Part shown: piece after piece, positions 6,900 through 6,952 of the stretch
How the letters are laid out: every line of letters starts with the position of its first letter
Numbering within the stretch: position 1 is the stretch's first letter
Source: Deltaproteobacteria bacterium
Lineage (GTDB): Bacteria; Myxococcota_A; UBA796; UBA2385
Direction of reading: 5' to 3'
NCBI GenBank assembly: GCA_016845285.1
Contig: JAERSX010000612.1
Location: 1 to 6,952, forward strand
DNA: 6,952 nt
Program-made: the position numbers and the translations under genes
Notes under the pieces: model-generated
The model's database searches: none
What the model was told of the DNA's origin: nothing
The model's input: only the letters and a program-made list of their open reading frames with translations

Positions 6900-6952
6900 G
6901 TCTCGTGCAGTTCTTCCCCGTGCAGCTGGGCTGGCGTCGCGGGGTCGGCAGG

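Noticed and set aside
6905..6952. Possible start of a further + strand gene (GTG 6905, open to the window edge)
   Set aside because: Only 16 codons are visible, it has no ribosome site, and it directly follows the terminator T-run. The CGTGCAG direct repeat (6904 and 6919) is too short to interpret.

Overview
This 6.95 kb window is GC-rich chromosomal DNA with all supportable genes on the + strand. It reads as core-genome sequence rather than a mobile or defence island. Left to right it holds a terminator from an unseen upstream gene, the protein-quality-control cluster clpP-clpX-lon, a tRNA-Val/tRNA-Asp pair with its own promoter and terminator, two overlapping c-type cytochrome genes, uppP (undecaprenyl-diphosphatase), and tRNA-Trp followed by a terminator. 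The clpP-clpX-lon order, frequent GTG starts, high GC and small periplasmic c-type cytochromes suggest a Gram-negative bacterium, plausibly of the Myxococcota or another former deltaproteobacterial group. That placement is inference from gene order and remembered sequence style, not from a search.

Region 1 (1-4685): a hairpin at 11-39 probably ends the upstream gene (often tig in this arrangement, but not visible here). The clpP leader carries a possible promoter and two copies of the palindrome CGTGCACG. ClpP is the serine peptidase barrel and ClpX its AAA+ unfoldase. Lon is an independent AAA+ protease. clpX and lon are 9 nt apart and surely cotranscribed. The 134 nt clpP-clpX gap holds two short hairpins, one of them just 5' of the clpX ribosome binding site.

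Region 2 (4686-4998): a perfect TTGACA box lies 28 nt after the lon stop and drives tRNA-Val(UAC) and tRNA-Asp(GUC). A strong GC hairpin ends the unit.

Region 3 (5057-6745): two secreted monoheme cytochromes c overlap by ATGA, and the first has a long acidic tail that starts with eight aspartates encoded by a perfect (GAC)8 run. uppP follows 10 nt later with a GTG start and no visible ribosome binding site. The spacing suggests one operon joining periplasmic electron transfer to undecaprenyl-phosphate recycling, though the functional link is unproven.

Region 4 (6746-6952): tRNA-Trp(CCA) with encoded CCA, then an intrinsic terminator. The last ~50 nt show no supportable feature. I found no evidence of a new multi-gene system. 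The most unusual points are an acidic ClpP tail matched by a lysine-rich ClpX segment beside the ClpP-docking loop, changes at normally conserved positions in ClpP and Lon, the paired palindromes before clpP, and the poly-Asp cytochrome.
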